From NCBI GenBank assembly GCA_019424695.1, contig JAHYZA010000005.1, positions 186,001-250,000 of the forward strand: a stretch of 64,000 bases of DNA. The letters are read 5' to 3'. Made by a program: the position numbers and the translations under genes. The DNA comes from Oscillospiraceae bacterium. Lineage in GTDB: Bacteria; Bacillota; Clostridia; Oscillospirales; Ruminococcaceae. The notes beneath the pieces were generated by a model. That model did not search any database, had not been told where the DNA came from, and saw nothing but the letters and a program-made list of their open reading frames with translations. Below are positions 1 to 7,599 of the stretch, one piece after another (within the stretch, counting starts at the first letter, position 1; each line of letters starts with the position of its first letter).

Positions 1-62
1 TGCATCAAAGCGGTGGTTTTGCCGCTGTTCATTGCACCGTAGCGGAAGTACAGTTTTGCCAT
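1..62 (-). CDS. tdk: Thymidine kinase, N-terminal fragment (runs off the window)
   Basis: Only the first 20 codons lie in the window. They begin MAKLYFRYGAMNSGKTTALM, which contains the P-loop GAMNSGKT typical of class II thymidine kinases that phosphorylate thymidine with ATP in pyrimidine salvage. The ATG at 62 has a GGAGG ribosome binding site about 9 bases upstream. The gene starts 16 bases after the rex stop codon, so the two are probably cotranscribed. The rest of the protein, including the zinc-binding lasso domain, is outside the window. Confidence 0.88.
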   Translation of the reverse strand, partial: MAKLYFRYGAMNSGKTTALM

Positions 63-78
63 GAGGGCCTATCCTCCG

Positions 79-717
79 TTAATCTTTATTGCGCAGTCGG
101 TAACCCAGGCTCATCAGGCTGTCGCCCAGATGGACATTCTCTACGGTCAGTTCGGGGTATTCCACCGACAGATCATAGTGGCTGAAATTCCACACCCCCT
201 GAATGCCGTAAGAGACAAGGTTTCCGGCCAGGTCGATCGCGCTCTGCCGTGGCACACACAGGACGGCTACCGCAGGGTGATGCTGGGAACAGAAAGAAGC
301 CAGATCCCGCAGCGGGAGAATGGGGACACCGCACATTTCCATGCCGAAAAGGTCGGGATTGATGTCAAACACACCAATCAGGCGATACCCGTTGGTATCG
401 CGGCTGATAAAGCTGGAGACCGCAGATCCCAGATGGCCGGCACCAATCAGGATGGTGGGAAGGCGCTCGCCATCGCCAAACAAAAGTTTGCCGATTTCGG
501 CGCGCAGCACATCGACTTTATAGCCGATGCCTTGTTGCCCGAAGCCGCCAAAACAGTTGAAGTCCTGCCGCACCTGACTGGCCGTGGTGCCCATCATATG
601 GGCCAGTTCGCTGGACGAAATTTTTTCCTTGCCGTCGGCGGACAGGTTAGTAAGATAGCGGTAGTACTTGGGCAACCGCTTGATGACCGGCAAGGAAACT
701 TTGTTTTGAACTGCCAT
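79..717 (-). CDS. rex: Redox-sensing transcriptional repressor Rex
   Basis: A 212-residue protein of normal Rex length. An N-terminal winged helix (about residues 1-80, with KVSLPVIKRLPKYYRYL near the start) is followed by a Rossmann NAD(H)-binding domain with the motif GAGHLGSA near residue 92. Rex dimers bind operators of the form TTGTGAANNNNTTCACAA and release them when NADH/NAD+ rises, which derepresses fermentation genes. I chose the ATG at 717 because GAGGT lies 9 bases upstream; a longer reading from a TTG at 735 would start on top of that ribosome binding site. It is transcribed from a strong promoter at 790-818 and is followed closely by tdk. Two good Rex operators occur in this window, upstream of the carboxyltransferase operon at 58 kb. 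Confidence 0.95.
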   Translation of the reverse strand: MAVQNKVSLPVIKRLPKYYRYLTNLSADGKEKISSSELAHMMGTTASQVRQDFNCFGGFGQQGIGYKVDVLRAEIGKLLFGDGERLPTILIGAGHLGSAVSSFISRDTNGYRLIGVFDINPDLFGMEMCGVPILPLRDLASFCSQHHPAVAVLCVPRQSAIDLAGNLVSYGIQGVWNFSHYDLSVEYPELTVENVHLGDSLMSLGYRLRNKD

Positions 718-779
718 GATAGCATTACCTCGCAATATGCCGGCAGGAGTTCTGCACGGCGAAATTCCAAATGTACAAT

Positions 780-818
780 TTTATAATTTATTATAAATAC
801 TCTCTGTGAAATTGTCAA
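780..818 (-). promoter_or_regulatory. rex promoter with an AT-rich palindrome over the -10 region
   Basis: On the minus strand TTGACA (813-818) is 17 bases from TATAAT (790-795), a near-perfect sigma-A promoter reading into rex. The -10 lies inside an 18-bp inverted repeat, TTTATAATTTATTATAAA (780-797). A single Rex-like half site (TTCACAG) lies in the spacer, but its partner half is poor, so autoregulation by Rex is not demonstrated. Confidence 0.75.
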
Positions 819-1000
819 TTTTTTATCTAAGTTTTTTGCAAAACTCTTGAAGAATCCTATGTGGCAGAAAGAAGAAAAACCTTTTGTATTCCGCGTTTTT
901 AGATCCAGCAAGACCACAATTTTATGGAGACAATGAATAGCTGCCTTCCTGCGGGGCATACTTGCGGAGAATTCGTTACCAGGGAAGGAGCTGTTACGCT

Positions 1001-1720
1001 ATGGAACCTACCGCGAAAAAATCCCGGGAAAAAGCTAAACTGAACCCCACTGAAAACGCTGCACTCAAGCGGCTGGAACACGACCTTATCACAGAGGACG
1101 GCATCGTGCCAGCGACAAAAGGACGCCATGCCATTCATTGCTTGACGGTGATCGGTACTATCGAGGGGCATACCCTCGCGCCGGACAGCCAAAAGACCAC
1201 AAAGTACGAGCATGTGATTCCCCAATTGGTGGATATTGAAGAGGACCCCGAGATCGAGGGGCTGCTGGTGATCCTCAATACCGTAGGGGGCGACGTGGAA
1301 GCAGGGCTTGCACTGGCAGAATTGATTGCCGGCGTCAGTAAACCCAGTGCGACCCTGGTGCTGGGGGGAGGGCATTCCATTGGCATCCCCTTGGCGGTGT
1401 CAGCACGGCGCAGTTTTATTGTTCCAACAGCCACGATGACCGTGCACCCGGTACGCCATTCCGGTATGGTGCTGGGGGTGCCACAGACTCTGCGGTATTT
1501 TGAGCAGATGCAGGAACGGATTGTAGGCTTTGTAGCGGGCCATTCTGGCATTACGGCACGACGCTTTACGGCTCTCATGCACAATACCGGAGAGCTTGTC
1601 ATGGATATGGGAACCGTTCTGGACGGCCGGCAGGCCGTGGAAGAAGGACTAATCGATGAGTTGGGGGGACTGTCCGATGCGTTGAGCTATCTGTACCACG
1701 AGATCGAAAGTAAAAAATAA
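1001..1720 (+). CDS. ClpP-family serine protease, TepA-like
   Basis: A 239-residue protein of the ClpP/crotonase fold related to Bacillus YmfB/TepA, a cytosolic ClpP-like peptidase reported to aid protein export. The ClpP-type nucleophile sits in GGGHSIG (Ser126) and the histidine in TVHPVRH (His149). TVGGDVEAGLALAEL corresponds to the first ClpP motif. The first 45 residues are charged and probably disordered. The ATG at 1001 is preceded by GGGAAGGAG at the right distance, so a longer frame from 962 was rejected. ftsK follows 147 bases downstream, the same neighbour as in many Firmicutes. The substrate is not inferable. Confidence 0.85.
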   Translation: MEPTAKKSREKAKLNPTENAALKRLEHDLITEDGIVPATKGRHAIHCLTVIGTIEGHTLAPDSQKTTKYEHVIPQLVDIEEDPEIEGLLVILNTVGGDVEAGLALAELIAGVSKPSATLVLGGGHSIGIPLAVSARRSFIVPTATMTVHPVRHSGMVLGVPQTLRYFEQMQERIVGFVAGHSGITARRFTALMHNTGELVMDMGTVLDGRQAVEEGLIDELGGLSDALSYLYHEIESKK

Positions 1721-1867
1721 GCAAAATAGCCAACACGGGCGTCAAAACGGGAACGCATTTTTCATTTACAACCCTTCGCATTCGTGATAAAATAAAAATC
1801 AAGTATGCGTTTGGCCCAAGGGCCGACTTGTTTTATAGAGAGTGTAAACAGAGGGGTACTATTCAGC

Positions 1868-4800
1868 ATGGCACAATCTCGTTCCGGCAAAAGCAGTAAC
1901 AAAAGAAAAACTTCGACCAGTCGAAGTTCTTCCTCTCGTTCCCGCAGTTCGGGAACCCGTTCCTCCACGTCCCGCAGCAAAAAGGCAATGTCGCGCCGGG
2001 CACAGCGGCGGGCCGAAACACCCAATCTGCTCCGCAGCGTCCTGCTGGCGGGGCTTGGTTTGCTTTGCGTTGCCATGGTGCTCGTGCCAGGGCAGAACAT
2101 CTGGAAGACGATGCGGGGCGGCCTTTTCGGCATCTTCGGTATTATGACTTACCTGGTGGGCCCCTTCCTGTTGTATCTGGCGTATCTGTTGGCATCCGGC
2201 TATCGGGTCGGGCTTTTCGCCGGCAAGGTGGCCCTTATGGGAACCCTTTGCGCCAGCGTTCCCGTGGTATTTTCCAAGGTGTCGGTCAGCGATGCCAACG
2301 TCTGGGAAGTTATAAAAATGCTTTTCATGCGCGGCCAAAGCGGCTTTTGGGAGGGGGGCGTTCTCGGTGCGCCGGTTGGTGCCACGTTGCTGGCACTGTT
2401 CGGGCGTCCGGCCTCCAATTTTGTGATGCTGCTGGTATTCGCGCTGGGACTGATGGTGTTTTTTGCCATCACGCCGGTGGACGTGGTGGACTTCCTTACC
2501 GGGCAATACCAAAAGGTGCAACAGGTCCGGGCGGAGCGGGAAGCCGCGGAATCCGCCTACGATACGCAGCTGTTTGGCGGAGAACCGGAGGAGGAACCCA
2601 TCGAGAATCTGACGGGAACCCTGCCCGACGCGCCGCGACGCCATCATCCTGCCTATGATGTGATCGCTGATACAGGGCACATTCCGCAGCAGGGCGCGGC
2701 AGCATCGGCACAATCTGCCAGAGGCAGTGCGGCCCCGGTCATGCCGGATCTGTCCGCCTTAGGCGCATCGAGAGCCTCGTTTGATGTGGACCTGGGACCG
2801 GGTCCGGAAACCCAGGCCCTGAAACAAGCCGTAGAACACGATCCGCTGGAACCGGTCAACATCGGGCCGGGGGGCACTTTTGGCATGGACCCGCTGTCGC
2901 ACTTGTCGGATTCTCAGCGCTTCCATGCGCCGAAGCAGGCCGCCGCGCCGGCACCTGCCCCGCAGGAGGATTTTGAACTGAAACTGCAGCCCGAAGAACC
3001 GTCCCGGGCAGCGGAAACCGGCGATGAGTTGGATTCTCTGATCAATCGTGCCGTCAGCGGACATCAGCCTTACTATGGCACGCAGGATTATAACCCGCCG
3101 GAAGAAGAGCAGAGCTTCTCGGTACCGCTTCAGCCCCAGTCCGATGGATTCGATACACCGTTGGTGCCTGTGACCCCGGAACCGGCTGTAGCGCGGAGAA
3201 TGGGGGATACCATGGCGTTTTCGCCGGAAGACCTCTCCGCAGGTATGTCCGGAGGGGCGATCCCGACATTGAACGGCAGCTTTGACGTAGGCCAGGCGGC
3301 CAGTGCCGCGTGGCAGTCTGGACGTCCGGTGTCGGAAGTGCTGGACAATCAGCCGGTACCGATGCAGCCCTCGCAGCCGACAGGGACTGAAAGTTCTTAC
3401 ATTGTGCCGCAGCGCGGAGAGGCTGCCAAACTCCAGGTCAGTACGGCAGTAGGAAACTCGGCTTCGGCGCCGATTCATACGCCGCCCTCGGCGGCAAAGG
3501 CGGACCCGGCCGCACTGCAGCTGGCCAATGCTGCCAAGGAACCGCCGAAACCTTACTGCTATCCGTCGCTGAACCTTTTCAATGCGACACGGCCGGAGGA
3601 TGAAGCAGGCGCCGCGCGCGAGATGAAGAAAAACGCAGATACGCTTGTCAACACGCTGGAAAGTTTCGGCGTCAAGACCAAGATCCTCGACATCTGCCGT
3701 GGCCCTTCGGTCACGCGGTATGAATTGCAGCCTCAGGCCGGTATCAAGGTCAGCCGGATCACCAGTCTGGCGGATGACATTGCGCTGAACCTTGCCACCG
3801 CAGGCGTCCGTATTGAAGCGCCGATTCCCGGCAAGCCGGCGGTGGGCATTGAAGTGCCCAACAAGATTCGTTCTACGGTCAATATCCGTACTGTGTTTGA
3901 ATCCCAGAATTACATCAATATGCGCAGCCCACTGACGATGGCCCTCGGCAAGGATATTGCCGGCACGGCGCAGGTGGCGGACCTGTGCAAAATGCCGCAT
4001 CTGCTCATTGCAGGTTCTACCGGCAGCGGTAAATCGGTCTGTGTTAACTCCATCATCATCAGCTTCCTGTTCCGCTCCGGACCGGAAGACGTTAAACTCA
4101 TCCTGATCGACCCCAAGGTTGTGGAACTTGCTGAGTACAACGGAATCCCGCATCTGCTCATGCCGGTGGTCACCGAACCCCGCAAGGCGGCCGGTGCACT
4201 GGGGGCCAGTGTGGCTGAGATGGAACGCCGCTACAAGCTCTTTGCCGAAAACAATGTGCGTGAGATCAAGGCTTACAACAAAATGGCGGCGCAGAAAGGA
4301 CTGGAGCATCTGCCGTATATCGCCATCATCATTGACGAGTTGGCAGACTTGATGATGGTAGCGGGCAAGGAGGTGGAAGATTATATCTGCCGCATTGCCC
4401 AAAAAGCGCGTGCGGCGGGCATTCATCTGATCGTTGCGACCCAGCGCCCCAGCGTTGACGTTATCACGGGTCTGATCAAAGCCAACATTCCGAGCCGCAT
4501 CGCTTTTGCGGTTTCCAGCCAGATCGACTCCCGCACGATCCTGGATTCTTCGGGTGCCGAGAAACTGCTTGGCAATGGCGATATGCTGTTCCTGCCGGTG
4601 GGCGCTGCCAAGCCGGTTCGTGTGCAGGGCACATTCGTTACCGACGAAGAAATCGGCGCGGTGCTCAGTTTTATCAAATCCACTTCCTCCTCTCAGTATG
4701 ATGAAGAAATGATTGCCGAGATGGAGCGCCGTGCCGTGGCCGAGAAGGGAAGTAAGAAAGGCGATGACGACGGCGAAGGCGGTGCGCTGGACCCGATGTT

Positions 4801-5020
4801 TGAGCAGGCTGTGGAATGTGTTATTGATGCCGGACAGGCATCCACAAGCCTTCTGCAACGGCGCTGCAAGCTGGGCTATGCCCGTGCGGCCCGCATCATG
4901 GATCAGATGGAGCAGGAAAAAATCATCGGCCCCTATGAAGGTGCCAAACCGCGTGCCGTGCTGGTTACTCGGGCCCAGTGGCAGGAGCGTAAGCTGAATG
5001 GGCAATACGAAGAAGCGTAA
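1868..5020 (+). CDS. ftsK: DNA translocase FtsK/SpoIIIE
   Basis: A 1,050-residue septal DNA pump that clears chromosome DNA from the closing septum. Order: a basic Ser/Arg-rich N-terminus (1-45), several membrane segments (about 50-210), a long acidic and proline-rich linker (about 230-560), then the RecA-like motor. The motor has Walker A GSTGSGKS near residue 717, LILIDPK near 745 and the DELADLM segment near 822. The C-terminus (about 975-1040) is a gamma winged helix (DPMFEQAVECV to RAARIMDQME) that reads KOPS/SRS DNA sequences. The linker is much longer than in B. subtilis SpoIIIE (about 790 residues in total). The start at 1868 has GAGGGG 11 bases upstream; an in-frame extension from 1805 is unlikely. 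Confidence 0.95.
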   Translation: MAQSRSGKSSNKRKTSTSRSSSSRSRSSGTRSSTSRSKKAMSRRAQRRAETPNLLRSVLLAGLGLLCVAMVLVPGQNIWKTMRGGLFGIFGIMTYLVGPFLLYLAYLLASGYRVGLFAGKVALMGTLCASVPVVFSKVSVSDANVWEVIKMLFMRGQSGFWEGGVLGAPVGATLLALFGRPASNFVMLLVFALGLMVFFAITPVDVVDFLTGQYQKVQQVRAEREAAESAYDTQLFGGEPEEEPIENLTGTLPDAPRRHHPAYDVIADTGHIPQQGAAASAQSARGSAAPVMPDLSALGASRASFDVDLGPGPETQALKQAVEHDPLEPVNIGPGGTFGMDPLSHLSDSQRFHAPKQAAAPAPAPQEDFELKLQPEEPSRAAETGDELDSLINRAVSGHQPYYGTQDYNPPEEEQSFSVPLQPQSDGFDTPLVPVTPEPAVARRMGDTMAFSPEDLSAGMSGGAIPTLNGSFDVGQAASAAWQSGRPVSEVLDNQPVPMQPSQPTGTESSYIVPQRGEAAKLQVSTAVGNSASAPIHTPPSAAKADPAALQLANAAKEPPKPYCYPSLNLFNATRPEDEAGAAREMKKNADTLVNTLESFGVKTKILDICRGPSVTRYELQPQAGIKVSRITSLADDIALNLATAGVRIEAPIPGKPAVGIEVPNKIRSTVNIRTVFESQNYINMRSPLTMALGKDIAGTAQVADLCKMPHLLIAGSTGSGKSVCVNSIIISFLFRSGPEDVKLILIDPKVVELAEYNGIPHLLMPVVTEPRKAAGALGASVAEMERRYKLFAENNVREIKAYNKMAAQKGLEHLPYIAIIIDELADLMMVAGKEVEDYICRIAQKARAAGIHLIVATQRPSVDVITGLIKANIPSRIAFAVSSQIDSRTILDSSGAEKLLGNGDMLFLPVGAAKPVRVQGTFVTDEEIGAVLSFIKSTSSSQYDEEMIAEMERRAVAEKGSKKGDDDGEGGALDPMFEQAVECVIDAGQASTSLLQRRCKLGYARAARIMDQMEQEKIIGPYEGAKPRAVLVTRAQWQERKLNGQYEEA

Positions 5021-6011
5021 ACGCGGGCGCCGGCGTCCGCGCGCCAGGACCGGCTTTCGCCGGACAATCTCCTTTGTGGGGGCGCTGCTTTTGGCGGCAC
5101 TTGCCTTTGTGATCGAGTATCATGGCGGAGAAAAGGGCATTCCAACCTGGTCTGACCTGTATACCATGCTGGGGGTTGCGACCGACGGCCCCGATGCTCA
5201 GCTGCTGGCAGCCAGTCCGACAACGGTATCGGTGCTGGACGTGGGCCAGGGGGATTCGGTGCTCGTCGGTCAGGATGGCCAGTACTGCCTGATCGATACC
5301 GGAACCTCCGAATCACAGGATGCACTGGTGCGCAGCCTGCGCCAGGCAGGCGTGACCGACTTGGAGTATCTGATTTTGACCCACCCGCATGCCGACCACA
5401 CCGGTGGCGCGTTGGCCGTGCTGGAGAATCTGCAGGTAGATGAGTTGTTGTTGCCGGAATGGGACACCGCGGACGGAGTCAGTCCCTGGCCACGAGGAAT
5501 GCTGGAGCTGGCTGCCGCCGCAGGGACGGTCGTGACCGAAACGACGGAGGGCGACCGGTATGCACTGGGCTCCGGAACGCTGACAATATTGCAGGGGGGC
5601 AGTGCCTGGATGGAAAATGCAGACGATGCCAACAATGGTTCGCTCTGTCTGCTGTTTGAGGCCGGGGCTTTCCGGTATCTTGCCACAGGGGATGCCGAAG
5701 AATCCTCGGAGCAAGCCCTTGTGGACCGGTATGGAACCGATCTGCACGCAGTCTTGTATAAGGCAGGGCATCATGGATCTTCCACTTCCAGCGGGGAGGC
5801 GCTTTTGTCGGTTGTGCGGCCACAGGCGGCTGCCATCAGCTGCGGAGTGGACAATGATTACGGTCATCCCAATGCCGCTACGCTGCGCCGCCTTGCGGAC
5901 ATCGGTGCAGATATTTATCGCACCGACACAATGGGGACCATTACCTTTACCTACGAAGAGGGTGTGTTGAGCGCCGTGCCTGCCTGGGAAGAAATGGACA
6001 CAGCGGCTTGA
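4998..6011 (+). CDS. ComEC-like metallo-beta-lactamase-fold hydrolase with N-terminal membrane anchor
   Basis: A 337-residue protein overlapping the end of ftsK by 23 bases. A very basic cytoplasmic tail (residues 2-24) precedes one hydrophobic segment (about 26-42). The rest is a metallo-beta-lactamase fold with VLDVGQGDS, DTGT and the metal motif THPHADHTGG, then GDAEE and the ComEC-type motif AGHHGSS. This matches the C-terminal catalytic domain of the DNA-uptake channel protein ComEC without the channel domain. Such stand-alone proteins are common in Firmicutes. The substrate is unknown; a nuclease or phosphodiesterase acting outside the membrane is plausible. Confidence 0.82.
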   Translation: MGNTKKRKRGRRRPRARTGFRRTISFVGALLLAALAFVIEYHGGEKGIPTWSDLYTMLGVATDGPDAQLLAASPTTVSVLDVGQGDSVLVGQDGQYCLIDTGTSESQDALVRSLRQAGVTDLEYLILTHPHADHTGGALAVLENLQVDELLLPEWDTADGVSPWPRGMLELAAAAGTVVTETTEGDRYALGSGTLTILQGGSAWMENADDANNGSLCLLFEAGAFRYLATGDAEESSEQALVDRYGTDLHAVLYKAGHHGSSTSSGEALLSVVRPQAAAISCGVDNDYGHPNAATLRRLADIGADIYRTDTMGTITFTYEEGVLSAVPAWEEMDTAA

Positions 6012-6047
6012 TATCGTTTCCGTAAAAACAGAGGGAGTATAAAAGCT

Positions 6048-6911
6048 ATGAAGATCATGGAACAGTTCAAGGCAAAACGGTGCGTGTTTTCGATTGAGTG
6101 CTTTCCGCCCAAGCAGACGACGCAAATGGAAAAACTGCGAGCGACGCTGCATGAGATGAAAAAACTCAATCCGGATTTTATCAGCGTGACCTTTGGTGCC
6201 GGTGGTTCGGCCGGCGGCGTTTCTACCGTGGAAGTGGCAGACCTTATCCAGAATGAACTGCAGATTCCCGCGCTGGCGCATCTGATCTGCATGGGCAACG
6301 ACCGCAAGAACGCAGCGAACATTCTGGATGAGCTGGAAAAGGTCGGTGTGCACGATGTGCTGGCGCTGCGCGGTGACCGCACCCCCAGCCGTCCGGAAAG
6401 CCCGGATTTTGTACATGCCAGTGATCTGACGGCTTTCATCAAGGAATACAAGCCGAACTTTTCGGTACATGGCGCCTGCTATCCGGAGGGCCATCCGGAG
6501 GCAGAAAACCTGCGCCAGGATGTGGAAAACCTTTGCATGAAGCAGTCCGCCGGTGCTGAGCACCTCGTGACCCAGCTGTTCTTTGACAATATGCACTTTT
6601 ATCGTTTCCTCAACCTGGCACGCCGTGCCGGCATCACTCTTCCGGTTTCGGCCGGCGTTATGCCCATCGTCAAGCGCAGCCAGATCGAGCGCACGGTGGC
6701 GCTTTCTTCCGCAAGTCTGCCTTCGGATTTCACCCGCATGATCTCCCGCTGGCAGGATGATCCCGCAGCGCTGTATGACGCAGGCATTGAGTATGCTGTG
6801 CGCCAGCTCCGTGATCTCATCGAGGGCGGCGCAGACGGTGTTCATCTTTATGCCATGAATGATGCTGCCGTGGCCGAAAAGGTCTACGAAGGCATCCGGG
6901 ACTTGCTGTAA
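6048..6911 (+). CDS. metF: 5,10-methylenetetrahydrofolate reductase
   Basis: A 287-residue TIM-barrel flavoprotein that reduces methylene-THF to methyl-THF, the methyl donor for MetH. Visible family features are FSIECFPPK near the N-terminus, the HLICMGN and DVLALRGD segments, and TQLFFDN plus MPIVKRSQIE in the second half. GGGAG lies 10 bases before the ATG. The stop codon overlaps the start of the next gene (TAATG), so metF, the activation protein and metH form one methionine unit. Confidence 0.94.
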   Translation: MKIMEQFKAKRCVFSIECFPPKQTTQMEKLRATLHEMKKLNPDFISVTFGAGGSAGGVSTVEVADLIQNELQIPALAHLICMGNDRKNAANILDELEKVGVHDVLALRGDRTPSRPESPDFVHASDLTAFIKEYKPNFSVHGACYPEGHPEAENLRQDVENLCMKQSAGAEHLVTQLFFDNMHFYRFLNLARRAGITLPVSAGVMPIVKRSQIERTVALSSASLPSDFTRMISRWQDDPAALYDAGIEYAVRQLRDLIEGGADGVHLYAMNDAAVAEKVYEGIRDLL

Positions 6912-7576
6912 TGGTGCGGGTAAAACCGCTGCGCATCCACCGCGCCACGGCACTCCGTTATATGGGAGCGGCCGGGTGGGAGCCGGATGAAGGCTCTTCA
7001 GCTCTGCTGGATAAGGCAGAACAGCAACTGCTGGCGGTGGCCACGCCGCGCGCGGTGTGGCGGCTTCTTCCTGTGGAGGCGATATCGCTGCAAAACCGCG
7101 GCAAAGACCTGCAGCGGCATCTGTTGGGATGCGACGAAGTTCTTGCTATGGCGGCCACGCTGGGCAGCGAGGTGGATGCTATGCTGCGCCGTATGGAACT
7201 GACTGACATTGCATTGGCGGCCACAACGGATGCCATGGCATCCGTCATGCTGGAGCAGGTATGTGATGCGCTGGAAGAAGAACTGCGTGCAGACTTGCAG
7301 AAAAAGAACCGTTACCTCACGGGGCGGTTTGCGCCGGGATACGGGGACTGCCCACTGGAACTCAATGACGCGATCTGTCTGGCAACCGACAGTGTGCGCG
7401 GTTGCGGTATTGCAGTGACGTCCGATCATTTGCTGGCACCGCGCAAAAGCACAACAGCGCTGCTGGGGGTGGCAGACCATCCGGTTACCGGAACGCTGGC
7501 AGGGTGCGCAACCTGTCATCTGCGGGAGACCTGTGTGTTCCGTAAGAAGGGGACAACCTGTTTTGCCAAAAACTGA
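6911..7576 (+). CDS. Stand-alone methionine synthase activation (reactivation) protein
   Basis: A 221-residue protein carrying the methionine-synthase activation domain as a separate polypeptide. The motif RFAPGYGDCPL near residue 138 matches the AdoMet-binding RxxPGY signature of the C-terminal domain of E. coli MetH. The C-terminal CATCHLRETC...GTTC cluster has four to five cysteines that could hold a metal or Fe-S centre. Firmicute MetH proteins often lack this domain, and MetH here ends after the B12 domain, so the two genes together rebuild the full enzyme. It would restore oxidised cob(II)alamin to methylcobalamin. It starts on the last base of metF. Confidence 0.85.
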   Translation: MVRVKPLRIHRATALRYMGAAGWEPDEGSSALLDKAEQQLLAVATPRAVWRLLPVEAISLQNRGKDLQRHLLGCDEVLAMAATLGSEVDAMLRRMELTDIALAATTDAMASVMLEQVCDALEEELRADLQKKNRYLTGRFAPGYGDCPLELNDAICLATDSVRGCGIAVTSDHLLAPRKSTTALLGVADHPVTGTLAGCATCHLRETCVFRKKGTTCFAKN

Positions 7577-7599
7577 TATGTATACGGGGGGATTTGCCT

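Noticed and set aside
780..820. Rex autoregulation site at the rex promoter
   Set aside because: One half (TTCACAG) is good, but the other half at the correct spacing matches in only two of seven positions. The AT-rich palindrome over the -10 does not match the Rex consensus.
2759..5005. 748-residue open frame on the minus strand opposite ftsK
   Set aside because: It mirrors the ftsK codon pattern of GC-rich DNA, has no ribosome binding site and no recognisable domain; ftsK is clearly the real gene. The same applies to the 650-residue plus-strand frame opposite pyk and the 570-residue minus-strand frame opposite the 59.8-61.2 kb gene.
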